A DNA stretch of 64,000 nt from NCBI GenBank assembly GCA_031216915.1, contig CM062297.1, positions 364,139,704 to 364,203,703 of the forward strand, written 5' to 3'. The notes beneath the pieces are model-generated. The model was not told the DNA's origin and made no database searches. It saw nothing but the letters and a program-made list of their open reading frames with translations. Both the position numbers and the translations under genes were made by a program. The stretch comes from Pictodentalium vernedei. Lineage: Eukaryota; Mollusca; Scaphopoda; Dentaliida; Dentaliidae. Of this stretch, positions 10,693 through 22,115 are shown in pieces; within the stretch, counting starts at the first letter, position 1, and every line of letters begins with the position of its first letter.

Positions 10693-11235
10693 ATGAAAGT
10701 GTCAATGACACTGTAGCTTAACTTGATTGTGTGTTGTGCTTGATTATTATTTATTTATTGGTGTTTAAGGTCACATATTTCTGCACAATGGCTAACCATG
10801 ACCTTGACAGTTTTACGGGTGGAGGAAGCCGAAGTACCCAGAGAGAACCACCGAGCAACGGTGAGCAACTGTCAGCTCTCCAACATACTAACTCCACACA
10901 AGCAGGGTTAGCATTGGTTGAAGACAGGTGCACCATCGACGTGCAGTATGCCTTAGTACACAGCGTCACCATGCCCTCACGTGGGCAATTGGGATGAAGT
11001 GTCTTGCCCGAGGACACAATGCAATTGCCGCAGGTGGGATTCGAAGCGACGACCTCTTGGCTTGCAGCCTGCACCTCTACCTACTGAGCCACTGCGCACC
11101 CCCCCCCCCCCCCCCCACCCCCACCATTGTGTTTGATGAAAAGGATAATGTTCAATGTTTATGAAAGGGGTTATGAAATACGACAAGAATTGTGATAATT
11201 GAGAATATGTTAATTTCTGTTCCCTGTATGCTATG
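10693..11235 (+). mobile_element. Family B element, 5' portion interrupted by a SINE
   Basis: It starts ATGAAAGTGTCAATGACACT, the family B 5' palindrome, followed by GTAGCTTAACTTGATTG. After the SINE (10745-11126) the sequence resumes TTTGATGAAAAGGATAA and matches 46290-46410 until about 11235. It belongs to the CTTAAC subtype. Its 3' end is not found; the sequence passes into another array. The left flank is the host repeat G A-run. Confidence 0.8.
10745..11126 (-). mobile_element. SINE, tRNA-like head type 1, nested in family B
   Basis: This is a full SINE on minus: A box GTGGCTCAGTAGGTAG (about 11079-11094), B-box-like GCTTCGAATCCC (11036-11047), shared body and (AAAT)n tail. Target duplications TTGTGCTTGAT (10734-10744) and TTGTGTTTGAT (11127-11137) differ at one position. 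The uninterrupted family B copy at 46299 shows the same place with a single TTGTGTTTGAT, which confirms the insertion. A C-run (11099-11116) lies next to the head. Confidence 0.93.
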
Positions 11236-12300
11236 TTTTCTTCCCCCCATGTTGAGGTACAAGCATGGCAAAAATTATTTCAATTCAGCGTATGATGGCA
11301 GAGATACAGCAACAAATATGTTGGACAGACACATTTTTCAATCATCCCCCAAGTTAAACAAGGGCAAATAAAACTGTAAATGCTCATGCGAAGATATTAA
11401 TTCTACTGTAGGATCTGTTCCCCCATGCTGTGGAACAAGTATGGTAAAAATTATTTGAATCCAACGTATGATGACCGAGCTAGAACAGCAAATACGTTGG
11501 ACGGACACATTTTTCAATAATAATCCCCTAAGTTAAACAGTTAAACAAGGGAAAATAACTCTGTATATGTTATGCAAATATGTTAATTCTACTGTGGGAT
11601 CCGTTCCCCCATCATTGCCCCATTATTTGCAACCAACATGAGAAGTATGAGCATCATGCGATCAACAATACAAAAGTTATTGCCAGGAAACGTGCGTGAC
11701 AACATTTGTCAATCATCCCCTAAGTGAAACAAGGGCAAATAACTCTGCAAATGTTTATGCAAAAATATTAATTCTGCAGTAGGATCTCTTCCCCTATGTT
11801 GAGGTACAAGCATGGCAAAAATTATATCAATCCAACGTATAATGACAGAGCTAGAGCAGCAAATATGTTGGACAGACACATTTTTCAATCATCCCCAAAG
11901 TTAAACAAAGGCAAATAACACTGTAAATGCTCATGCGAAGATATTAATTCTACTGAAGGACCCCTTCCCCATACTGAGGAACAAACACAGGATCTCTTCC
12001 CCCAAGTTGAGGTACAAGCAAGGCAAAAATTATTTCAATCCAACGTATGATGATGGAGCTAGAACAGCAAATATGTTGGACGGATACATTTTTCAATCAT
12101 CTCCCAAGTTAAACAAGGGCAAATAACTCTGTAAATATTTATGCAAAGATGTTAATTCTGATGTAGGATCTGTTCCCCCATGCTGACGGACAAGCATGGC
12201 AAAAATTATTTGAATCCGACAAATAATGAGCTAGAGCAGCAAATATGTTGGACGGACACATCTCTCCACTAGATACCCCCTCACACCAAGTAGAGGGCAT
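11236..12300 (+). repeat. Tandem array, ~187-bp units (family O core) with 3' hairpin
   Basis: Units begin near GATCTGTTCCCCCATG and contain GGTACAAGCATGGCAAAAATT, ATGTTGGACAGACACATTTT and AAGTTAAACAAGGGCAAATAA. About five to six units are present, some partial. The array ends in a hairpin-like ATACCCCCTC...GAGGGCATAA at 12274-12301, which fits the 3' end rule of the other families. The 5' terminus is not identified. Confidence 0.7.
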
Positions 12301-12883
12301 AATAAACATAAACAAGGGCAATGAGTTGGCACACCCAACAGATGCTCTAAGGGTGGTTATACCCCTGCCCCCCACCCACCCCCTGTAGTAGTGGTTAGCA
12401 AAGTCAAAAAAGGGGCCATAACTCAAACAAATACATGAGGTGGACTTTTGTCCGGTGCATACCCCCACGTGGTGTAGCGCCTAGTGTGGGCATACCTATG
12501 ACCAACAAATATCATTTATGAATATTCTTGTATGGACTGACGGACAGATGCACAGATGGACGGACACAATCCAGTGTATCTCCTCCCCCATTCCATTTTC
12601 TTCGAAAGTTTTCAACAATTTCCAACAATTTCTAAGTCAAAAGGTATGGTAAATTGTTTGGTGTTTGGAAGTTTTATGCAATGAGGCAGATGCCTTTGTT
12701 ATAGGCAAACTGCATGCCATATTTCACCAAGATCCGATAACCCATACCTGAGATGCAGGCTGAACAGACAAATAATGTCTATTTCCTACAATTTCTAAGT
12801 CAAAAAAGTGGGATAACTCTAAAAAGGAGAATGTGAGAAATATCATTGAATCCCTTTTTTAAAGCCTATACCATAAGCAGAGA

Positions 12884-13789
12884 AGATTTTTAAAGAAATT
12901 TGCCTGAAATGCACTAAGTTCGAAATCGGGCTCCTATACTGAGCCCAAATATGAACCCAGGGGGCCGATTTGAACAAACTTGCATCAGATCCACCCTACA
13001 ATGTTGCATACCAAATATCAAAAGATTCTGCATGCTGGATCTGGAGAAGATTTTTTAATCTTTTTCCCATTGCCTGCAGTGTTAAAAAGTGCTGACTCAG
13101 CACTTTTTCAAAGTCCTGAAAAAAGTACCTTGTGATCAAACCGATAGGGATTTTTTTTAACCATACTATTCTACTGTATAAAAGTAAGCTTTATGCAAAA
13201 TAAGAATTCCCTGTGCCGTGTAGTTTTGGAGATATGGCAGTTTTAAGATTTTTCCTATTTTTAGCTCCCGAGGTTCCCATGGGGCAATGAGAAAAATTTT
13301 TTTTACGTCAATCAACTACTTATGACCCATTATCATCTCATATAAAATTTGGTTCAAATCGATCAGACGGTTCTGAAAATAGAAATTTTAGGCGTGGCCA
13401 AAATGTTTGCCCCTCCCATAACGAAGGCAAATAATGCCCGACAAACTTGTCTTGAACAAACTTGGGTCTACACCTCAAAAGGAAGCTGCATACTAAATAT
13501 CACGTCTCTACTATTGCTGGTTCTTGAGAAGAAGATTTTTTAAGAATTGGAGCATTTTTGCCCCATCCCTCTGCTCAATATGAGCCGAAACCTAATTTGA
13601 CAAAAAATCAAAATGCCCTTATATAACCCCTACTCACATGAAATTTCATTAATATGCAGCCAGTGGTTTGGGAGAAAATGGCCCAAACACCACCTTCACA
13701 CCGGACACCAGGCGACAGACAACGGATGACGGACGACAGACGAAAAGTGATCAGAAAAGCTCACCCTGACTTTCAGTCAGGTGAGCTAA
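12884..13789 (+). mobile_element. Family D element, 5'-truncated, inside C
   Basis: It starts abruptly at AGAAGATTTTTAAAG after ACCATAAGCAG of element C. It holds one core unit (CCAAATATCAAAAGATTCTG), the 3' region with TGCTGACTCAGCACTTTTTC and GGTTCCCATGGGGC, a GACGGACGACAGACG tract, and the 3' hairpin AGCTCACCCTGAC/GTCAGGTGAGCT ending CTAA at 13786-13789. Confidence 0.8.
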
Positions 13790-13850
13790 AAAACAATAAT
13801 AAAAAAAAAATAACTAGTGTGGGCATACCTATGACCAACAAATATTATAA

Positions 13851-16053
13851 ATGAAAGTGTCAATGACACTGTAGCTCAACTTGTCAAGACGAAGACATGT
13901 ACATGTATAGTATGTGACACAGCAATGACAAACATCTAGGTAATGACCTGATAACAAAGGTACATATAAAGTATTGTAACGGTCTGTACATAAATACTGA
14001 GCGTTGCCTGTAACAAATGTATAGGTAAAGTATTGTAAAGGTGGGTGACAGTCAGATGCTAAACTAGAAAAAAATCTTTGAGTCCCAGAGTGGGTCTGAC
14101 TGAACCCCAAAATATTTGTTCTCATAGAACAGTGATAACAAAGGCACCCCAAAACACACTCATTCCTGTCCCAAGGTGAAAACAAAGGTACCCAAGAAGT
14201 TTCGTGAAGATCAGTTCACAAATATGAGCTGTGTAGAAGTTGTGACAAAAAACTGATTGGACCTGATTTCGGTACAAAATGGCCACTGGCAGCCATCTTG
14301 AATTTTGGACCACGCCCAGAAACACTCGTTCTCGTCCCAAGGTGATAACAAAGGTACCCAAGAAGTTTTGTGAAGATCGGTTCATAAATACAGCCTCTAG
14401 CCCGAGCCGTATTGACATGTGCACTTACAGAGTATAAGTAGCACTGAATAAATCAAAGTTCATCTAATTTGCATAATTTCTGCACGAGAAAAAAACCTGT
14501 ACTATATGTGATGTATTCCATGTTACTAAACATTCATACAAAAATTTATTCAAATCAGAACTTTCATACAGAAGTTCTGTACAAAAGACTGATTGCACTA
14601 ATTTTGGTACAAAATGGCTGCTGGTGGCCATCTTGAAATTCGGACCACACCCAAAAACACTCATTCTCATCCCACGGTAATAACAAAGGTACCCATGAAG
14701 TTTCGTAAAGATCGGTTCATAAATACGGCATCTAGCCTGAGCCATATAGAAGTTGTGTACAAAAAACTGATTAGACCTAATTTCGATACAAAATGGCCAC
14801 TGGCAGCCATCTTGAATTTTGGGCCGCACCCAGAAACACTCGTTCTCGTCCCAAGGTGATAACAAAGGTACCCAAGACGTTTCGTGAAGATCGGTTCATA
14901 AATACAGACTCTAGCCCGAGCCGTATTGACATGTGTACTTACTGTGTGTAAGCAGCACTGAAAAAATCAAAGTTCATCTAATTTGCATAATTTCTGCACA
15001 AGAAAAAAACCCGTATTATATGTGATGTATCCCATGGTACTAAACATTCACACAAAAAATTATTCAAATCAGCGCTTTCATATGGAAGTTCTGTGCAAAA
15101 ATCTGATTGCACCAAATTTCGTACAAAATGGCAGCCATCGGCCATCTTGAATTTCGGACCGGACCCCAAAACACTCGTTCTCGTCCCACGGTGATAACAA
15201 AGGTACCCAAGAAGTTTCGTAAAGATCGGTTCATAAATACGGCCTCTAGCCCGAGCCGTATTGGCATTTGCACTTACAGTGCTGAAAGTAACACCAAAAA
15301 ACATCAAAGTTAGTCTAATTTGCATAATTTACGCACGAGAAAAAAACCCGTATTATATGTGATGTATCCCATGGTACTAAACATTCATACAAAAAATTAT
15401 TCAAATCAGAGCTTTCATATGGAAGTTCTGTACAAAAAACAGATTTCTGCATCGTCGGTACAAAATGGCAGCTGGCAGCCATCTTGAATTTTGGACCGCA
15501 CCCAAAAACACTCGTTCTTGTCCCACAGTCATAACAAAGGTACCCAAGAAGTTTCGTAAAGATCGGTTCATAAATACGGCCTCTAGCCCGAGCCATAGCA
15601 GCTTGGCACTTACAGCTCTGAAAGTAACACTAAATAAATCAAAGTCAGTCTAATTTGCACAATTTACGCACGAGAAAAAAACCCGTATTATATGTGATGT
15701 ATCCCATGGTACTAAACATTTATACAAAACTTTATTCAAATCAGAACTTTCATACAGAAGTTCTGTACAAAAAACTGATTTTTGCATCATCGGTACAAAA
15801 TGGCCGCTGGCAGCCATCTTGAATTTCGGACCACACCTAAAAACACTCGTTCCCGTCCCAGGGTCATAACAAAGGTACACAAGAAGTTTCAAAAAGACCG
15901 GTTCATAAATACGACCTCTAGCCCGAGCCATAGCCAATTGTTGACGTACGGACGGACGGACGGACTGACGGACGGACGGACGGACGGACGGACGGACGAC
16001 GGACGATGGGCCATGACAATAGCTCAAATTTGACTTTGTCAAAGTTGAGCTAA
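13851..16053 (+). mobile_element. Family B element (CTCAAC subtype), complete, inside C
   Basis: The 5' end is ATGAAAGTGTCAATGACACT (AGTGTCAATGACACT palindrome), then GTAGCTCAACTTGTCAAG. The core has four to five units of 270-330 bp marked by CAAAATGGC(C/A)GC(T/C)GGCAGCC and AAGAAGTTTCGT. A (GGAC)n tract lies at 15950-16005. The 3' hairpin AGCTCAAATTTGAC/GTCAAAGTTGAGCT ends CTAA (16050-16053). Element C at 42840 gives the unoccupied site (AATATTATAAGAAATAATAA), and no target duplication is apparent. Short frames in the core are repeat by-products. Confidence 0.88.
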
Positions 16054-16323
16054 AAATAATAATTTACTTAAGTTCTGAATATTTTTGGACGGACTCACAC
16101 ACGGACGGACGGACAGACGGTCACATGTAATCCAGTATACCCCCATTTTCTTCGAAAGTGGGGGTATAATTATCGCACCACACTCAAAATCAAACCCATC
16201 TAGTATATTGTCTACAGTAAGCTATAATCCAAGTTCGATTGAAATCAGACACCAAAAACTCAAGTTACCATCTGGAGACCAATATCAACATGTTAAGTTG
16301 GAAAAGGGTCATTATTCTGCCAA

Positions 16324-17111
16324 ATGAAAGTGTCAATGACACTGTAGCTCAACTTGACAAACTTGAAATGGTAAATTTGAAGATAATTAGTTCCAATGTT
16401 ATTTGGTGAAACTTCAACATAACAGAACTGTGTGTGCCAATGTAAGAGCAATCCATGCATTTTACAGCTCCCATCTGGAGGTAACCCCAAACAAGTATAC
16501 CAAGTTTCAAACCGATCTGATCATAAATGTGTCCTGTAGGGTTTGCCAAAGGAATATATTCATGCCTGACTAAAGGAATTTCAAAGGTCGTTGCCAGCAG
16601 CAACATTTTTTGACGGAAATGGAAAAAAATCAATAGCTCCCATCTAGAGGTCACCCCAAACAAGTATACCAAGTTTTAAATTGATCCGATTATAAATGTG
16701 CCCTGCAGGGTGTGCCAAAGGGAAATATTGATGCATATGTGCACTTAGTTCATCAAAGGTCGTTGCCAGCAGCAACATTTTTGGACGGAAATGGAAGATA
16801 ATCGAGAGCTCCCATCTAGAGGTAACCCCAAACAAGCATGCCAGGTTTCAAAGCAATCCGATCATAAATGTGGCCTGTAGGGTGTACCAAAGGGAAATAT
16901 TGAGGTCTTCTGACTAAACTAAGTTCTAAGAACGTTGGCAACATTTTTGGACGGAAATTGAAGAAAATCGATAGCTCTCATCTAGAGGTCACCACAAACA
17001 AGCACACCAACTTTCAAAGCAATCTGATCATAAATGTGACCAGTGAGGTGTGCCAAAGGAAATTGTGGATGTTGATACGTATGAATGCCGATGGACGAGA
17101 AGTTGAGCTAA
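16324..17111 (+). mobile_element. Family B element, inside H
   Basis: The 5' end ATGAAAGTGTCAATGACACT is followed by GTAGCTCAACTTGACAA. The core has four units of about 150 bp (CAAACAAGTATACCAAGTTT, CCAGCAGCAACATTTTT). The 3' end is reduced to AAGTTGAGCTAA. The flanks CTGCCAA and AAATACC rejoin to CCAAAAATA, the same length as the empty copy at 56280-56290 (TACCAAAAATAGC), so no bases were duplicated. Confidence 0.83.
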
Positions 17112-17399
17112 AAATACCGGACCGAGCCCACTATCATTCCCAACTTGTATTCTGTGGTTATAAACCTATGAATAAAATTTTGTTTCATTTTGTTCAGTCA
17201 TCCTAAAGTTATTGACAGGAAACTATATGTTTTGGATGGACAAATGGGATGGGCAGATAGATGGATGGACAGTACGATGGACAGACAGACAGATGGACAG
17301 GGCAGCAATTATATGCGCTCCCACAATTTTTTCAGGAAGCAGAAAAATTCAGAGTAAAACAGAACCAACAAAGAGTGATTATTTTTAAACTTGTCCAAT

Positions 17400-18006
17400 T
17401 GGGAGCATACTGGCTCAGTGGTCGACTGTTGGACTTCTATGCTAGAGGTCTCGAGTTTGATCCCCGTCCGGGACGACCTCCGTTGTGTCCTTGGGCAAGG
17501 CACTTTATCCCGGTTGCCTGCATGGGGGCACGATGATGCCGTGAACTAGGGCGTACTGCACGTCGATGGTGCATATGTCTTCAACCGCTGTAACCCTGCT
17601 TGAGTGGAGCTTGAACAGAGTTTCAATGTTGAGGAGCTGACAGTTGCTCGTCGATGCACGTGGTTCTCTCTGGGTACTCCAGCTTCCTCCACCCATAAAA
17701 CTATTTATTATTTATTTATTGGTGTTTATGGTCACATACTTCTGCACAATGACTAATCATAACCACAACATGGAGATAAAGTCAAGGTCAGTCAATCATT
17801 TATACCCCATGTTGCCTATTTTAGAGGACTCGCACCCAAGCATTGGTGACTGGGTCCTATTTTACCAGTGAAACAGAGCTGGTTTACCACAGTAAACAAG
17901 CACTGCTTCACTTCCCAGGGTTCCCATGGGGACCCCCGTAAAATTGCCATGGTCACGATTAGCCAATTGTGCATAAGTATGTGACCTTAAACACCAATAA
18001 ATAAAT
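17400..18006 (+). mobile_element. SINE, tRNA-like head type 2, split by an inverted tail copy
   Basis: The head has A box TGGCTCAGTGGTCGAC (17411-17426) and B-box-like GAGTTTGATCCCC (17452-17464). The body runs to CACCCATAAAACT (17703). The 3' tail resumes at about 17940 (TGCCATGGTCACGATTAGCC...CACCAATAAATAAAT). The 12-bp target duplication AACTTGTCCAAT at 17388-17399 and 18007-18018 encloses everything. The internal 17702-17767 is a tail in inverse orientation, and 17768-17935 is unrelated sequence with a TTTACCACAGTAAA palindrome. Confidence 0.87.
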
Positions 18007-18018
18007 AACTTGTCCAAT

Positions 18019-18273
18019 ACATTATTAATACAAAGCATGCCATAGTTTATTGAAATGTGACTTTTTCCGTAAGAAATGAAATTTCAGTTGGAAGGAAAGG
18101 CAGATGGACACACAGATGGAACGATGGACAGATAGAACTCATTCCTATATCCCTGCTCTGTATGGTGGGGGTGGAGGATAAAATGCTCATACAAACAGAG
18201 CAGGGTGGTATTGAATATTTTAGGCTCTGTGATGGTAAAGGAGTTTGGTGATTTACCTTGGTATTGGCACAGT
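18019..18273 (+). repeat. Remnant of a hairpin-type 3' end
   Basis: It holds GGCAGATGGACACACAGATGG and GATGGACAGATAG followed by TATATCCCTGC...GTGGGGGTGGAGGATAA, resembling the GGAC tract plus terminal hairpin of families H and K. No body or 5' end is assigned. Confidence 0.45.
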
Positions 18274-18285
18274 ATCTTTGGTATA

Positions 18286-18286
18286 C

Positions 18287-18341
<55 letters not shown>

Positions 18342-18682
18342 TTGGTGTTTAAGGTCACATATTTTTGCACAATGGCTAATCATGACCAAGACAGTTTTAC
18401 AGGTGCAAGAAGCCAGAGTACCCAGAGAGAACCACCAAGCAATAGCTTGCAACTGTCAGCTCCCCAACATACTAACTCCACACAAGCAGGGTCAGCATTG
18501 GTTGAAGACAGGTGCTCCATCGATGTGCAGTATGCCTTAGTGCACAATGCCACCATGCCCCTATCTGGGCAATGGGGTGAAGTGTCTTGCCCAAGGACAC
18601 AGTGCTGTTGCTGCTGGTGGAATTTGAACTGATGATCTCTGGGTTTGAGGCCTGTACCTCTACCTACTAAGCCACAGTGCTC
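18286..18682 (-). mobile_element. SINE, tRNA-like head type 1, long tail, perfect TSD
   Basis: The (TTTA)n tail runs for about 55 bases on plus (18288-18342). Body and head follow (A-box complement at CTACCTACTAAGCCAC, 18660-18675; B-box position degraded at GGAATTTGAACTG). Perfect 12-bp duplications ATCTTTGGTATA lie at 18274-18285 and 18683-18694. The long, clean tail suggests a relatively recent insertion. Confidence 0.93.
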
Positions 18683-18694
18683 ATCTTTGGTATA

Positions 18695-19104
18695 ATACCC
18701 AACTGTAGGTCACAGTTCTATGGTAGCCCAAGACTTAGAATGCTTAGAATGCTGAAACTCAACTATTAACTCATGATGATGAAGGTATGAAAAGTAGTTC
18801 ATGTGCTCTTATCATCAGTTATTTTTGGTTAATAATTAGTTGTCAAACCTATTTTTATCTAATGGTGGAAAAATAAGGTTGTCCAGTGCATAGGGTTCAT
18901 TGGTCAGGTAATAATTAATTTTTTTTTCAACCAGAAAGCTTGACTAACACTGTGCATCACACTTTCTGGTTATCAAAAAATGGTACCTGCCATATCACAT
19001 TGCAGGAAAATGTACACTGACTGGGGCAGTACAATGCACAGGGTTAGCCATATCATTGAGGATGAGCTTACTTAAAACCAAAAAGTAGAATGACTGACCC
19101 TGTG
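18695..19104. other. Stretch without recognised features
   Basis: AT-rich sequence. CAC(A)GGGTTA(G) recurs here and at 19485-19560, weakly repeated. No gene or element end is visible. Confidence 0.4.
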
Positions 19105-19437
19105 CAGTCACATACTTTTGCCCAATGGCTAATCATGACCGTGAGTTTTATTGGTGGAGAAAGCTGGAGTGCCCAGAGAGAACCATTGAGCATCGATGAG
19201 CAACTGTCAGCTCCTCAACATTCGAACTTTGTTCAAGCTCCGATCAAGCAGGGTTACAGTGGTTGAAGACATGTGCACCATGCGGTACGCCTTAGTACAT
19301 GGCACCATCATGCCCCCATGTAGGCAAGGATAAAGTGCTTTGTCAAAGGACACAATGCGGGTCGTCCCGGACAGGGAGCAAACTTGGGACCTCCAGCATA
19401 GAAGTCCCAACAGTCTACCACTGAGCCACCATGCTCC
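19105..19437 (-). mobile_element. SINE, tRNA-like head type 2, tail lost
   Basis: The SINE body starts at CAGTCACATACTTTTG with no (AAAT)n. The head on minus carries GGCTCAGTGGTAGAC and GTTTGCTCCCTGTCC, followed by GGGACGACC. It matches 2206-2563 and 17400-17700 in head type. No target duplication was identified. From 19438 to 19679 I see nothing identifiable. Confidence 0.85.
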
Positions 19438-19679
19438 CCAGTTGGTTGCTAAGCAAACATACACCAACTAACCATGGGCCTTGCACAGGATTAGCTGATA
19501 GCTGCTATATCACATAAAACATAAAAACAAACCCACTGACGGAGGCTGAAAAATGCACAGGGTTAATTGGTTATATGTTACAAAGGGTGCAGTATTGAAG
19601 GAGTTAATGGAAATAATGATACTGGATTATGGAATTTTTTTAATATGAATTCCAAAAAAGAAAACATATTCCCTTTTCA

Positions 19680-21220
19680 ACAAGAGGTCCCAGGGGGGCC
19701 TGAGGGCACTCACCTGACATGATATTCAAGTCAAGTTCCTGGTTTCATATTTAGACTAAGCTGCATACGCCCTTCCTAAGAAAAGCATATACCAACTAGA
19801 TGAAGCGATTGTGCCCACACAATACACAGGATTTTCCTTCTCTTTTCAATTCATGCACTTTTACTTCCCAAAATTGAGATAAACGCATAAAAAACAGATT
19901 TTTTTTTATTTCTGTTCGGAAATTTTCGAAGTCCCAAACAAAATATTTTCAGACTAAAATTTTTCTTTCTTCTTCTTAAAATTGACCAAAACACTTGAAA
20001 AACCAAAAACTAATTTCCGGATTTTGGTCCAAAATTTTTAAGTCTGGACTGGGACCCCAAATTTTCAGCCTAAACATGAACCCAGGGACTTAGCTTGAAC
20101 AAACTTGAATCTCATCCCCTAAGAATGCTGCATACCAAATATCAAAAGATTCTTATTGGTAGATCTGAAGAAGATTTTTAAAGAATATTCCTCATACTGC
20201 ACTAATTTAAACTTTTGGGCTCCCATAGAGAGCCCAAATATGGACCCAGGGAATTGGTTTCAATAAACATGTGAAACAATCTTCCTAAGTTGTTATATGT
20301 GAAATTTGAAAACTTTTGGAACACTGGTTTGGGAGAAAAGTAGTCTTAAATGTTTTTCCCATTACACACTGTGTTAAAAAATGCTGACACGGCACTTTTT
20401 CGAAAGTCCTAGAAAAGTACCCCATGATAAAACCGATAGCAATTTTTTTACCATTCCATTCTGTTGGTCCTAAGGAAGCTTCACTCCAAATAAGAATTTT
20501 CAGTTTTTCCCATTGCCTACAGTGTTAAAAAGTGCTGACTCAGCACTTTTTCAAAGTCCCGAAACTGTACCCTATGATAAAACCGATGGCAATTTTTTTT
20601 TACCAATCCTTTCTGTTGGTCCTAAGGAAGCTGCACACCAAATAAAAATTCTCAGTGCCGTGCAGTTTTGGAGATATGGGCGTTTTAATTTTTTTCTATT
20701 TTTAGCTCCTGTGGTTCCCATGGGGCGATGGGAAAATACATTTTGGACATAAATTAAGTACTTTTGACCCAATAAGCCCTTGTATCAAATTTGGTTCAAA
20801 TCTGCCTCTCGGTTTGGAAAATAGAAATTTTGGGAGGGGCAAAAATTCTTGCCCCTCCCAGAACAAAGGTAAATATTGCCCGGCAAACTTCTCTTTAACA
20901 AACTTGATTCTACACCTCAAATGGAAGCTGCATACCAAATACCAAGTCTCTGCTACAGCTGGTTCATGAGGAGATTTTTAAAAATTTAGTGCATTTTGGC
21001 CCCACGCCCCTCCTCTATATGAGCAGAAACCCAATTTGAAGAAAAACCCAAATGCCCCTATATAACTGCTACTCGTGTAAATTTTCATTGAACTGCAGCC
21101 AGTGGCTTGGGAGAAAATGACCCAAACACCACCTTCACGGCATACGACGGACGACAGACTACGGAGATGAACAAAAAGTGATCAGAAAAGCTCACCCTGA
21201 CTTTCAGTCAGGTGAGCTAA
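19680..21220 (+). mobile_element. Family D element, complete (CACCTGAC subtype)
   Basis: The 5' end is ACAAGAGGTCCCAGG with an AGG(T)CCC...GGGGCC palindrome, then ACTCACCTGAC. About two core units follow (20040-20350), then two versions of the 3' module (CTGACACGGCACTTTTTC, CTGACTCAGCACTTTTTC), and a GACGGACGACAGAC tract. The 3' hairpin AGCTCACCCTGAC/GTCAGGTGAGCT ends CTAA (21217-21220). The 5' CTCACCTGAC is the exact inverse of the 3' GTCAGGTGAG. Open frames here also occur in the copy at 25186 but are broken in others, so they are not genes. Confidence 0.85.
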
Positions 21221-22087
21221 TAAGTGGCTTGTTGGGAGTAGTTCAGTACTGAAATTTCAGGTTTTTAAGATTCTTTCGGTAGATAAATCGATACTGGCAT
21301 GATACTAATACTGCATTGTCTATACACTATACTTTATACAGCTCAGCTATAAATATATACACAGAACATTACGATGTGTGAATACGTTTGTCAGCACAGG
21401 TGCGGAGGTGCAGTGTGGAAAGAAACAAGAGGCCCCACGTGGCCTTAATCGCTCACCTGACAAAGTGACTCTAAGAAGTATTTTAGGTCACCTTCACCAT
21501 GTCATGCCTCATCAACATTAACTGGTTGAGTGATAGATTTTGTTTGAAGTTCAACATTTGTTACCTAAAATTAGTTTTATTTAAAATCATTGGTGTGTGG
21601 CCAATCTCCAATGATTTTTAATAAAGCAAATTTATCTCTGCAGACAAACTGGTTTAGCATGAAGCACAAACAAGGAATGTGAAGAGATAGCCTTGGACAT
21701 CTCTCCCCAACTGTGGTTATCTTCCATGTGCTACATGTATATATTTGCATGCAAGAAAACAAAAATTTTCACAAATTTTATTTTTTTTTATCATCATTGG
21801 AACAAGCTCAAACAGCTTATTCCAATAGGGGTATGGGAAGATCAGGTATATTTTTGAGACAGAAATGTGAATATATAAATAATGGTGTTTTTTTGTGAAT
21901 GATGCTGGAGAATTTTGCGTAAAGATATGGTAAATGGTTTGTTCTAGATACAGAATGATGCAAAAGTATTTAAATTTGATTAGGCAAGTTGTTCCTATAA
22001 TGCATTTAAAAATTGAAGTAACTGTTTTTTTGCTGACGAACTTTTAGATGTGTGTGTCTGTGTTTGTGTGTGTGTGTGTGTGTTTGT

Positions 22088-22115
22088 GGGGGGGGGGGGG
22101 GGGGGGGGGGGGGGG
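22088..22115 (+). repeat. Poly(G) tract, 28 G after (GT)n
   Basis: The run follows TGTGTGTGTGTGTGTTTGT, the same (GT)n-plus-poly(G) arrangement as at 8079 and 8234. Confidence 0.9.

Larger units (their letters stand above)
12427..16169 (+). mobile_element. Family C element, nested in H, itself carrying D and B
   Basis: The 5' palindrome GGACTTTTGTCC (12442-12453) is followed by GGTGCATACCCCCAC. The 3' hairpin is TATACCCCC/GGGGGTATAA (16133-16169). The 5' CATACCCCCAC and the last arm GTGGGGGTAT are inverse complements. The body (GGTATGGTAAATTGTTTGG and GTGTGGGCATACCTATG) matches the compact copy at 42047-42980. A D fragment occupies 12884-13789 and a B element 13851-16053. Confidence 0.8.
12312..17343 (+). 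mobile_element. Family H element carrying nested C and B elements
   Basis: The 5' end is ACAAGGGCAATGAGTTGG with a GTTGG...CCAAC palindrome and GATGCTC, matching the intact copy at 55522. The body resumes at 16170 (TTATCGCACCACACTC) after element C and at 17112 (AAATACCGGACCGAGCCC) after a B element. It then runs through GGACAGACAGACAGATGG to a degenerate 3' end at TATATGCGCTCCCAC (17310-17343). Without insertions it would be about 0.5-0.6 kb. It is non-coding. Confidence 0.75.

Noticed and set aside
14122..15653. Series of open frames with peptides such as ARGRIYEPIFTKLLGYLCYHRGTR
   Set aside because: These repeat with each family B core unit on the minus strand and are interrupted in other copies; no recognised domain.
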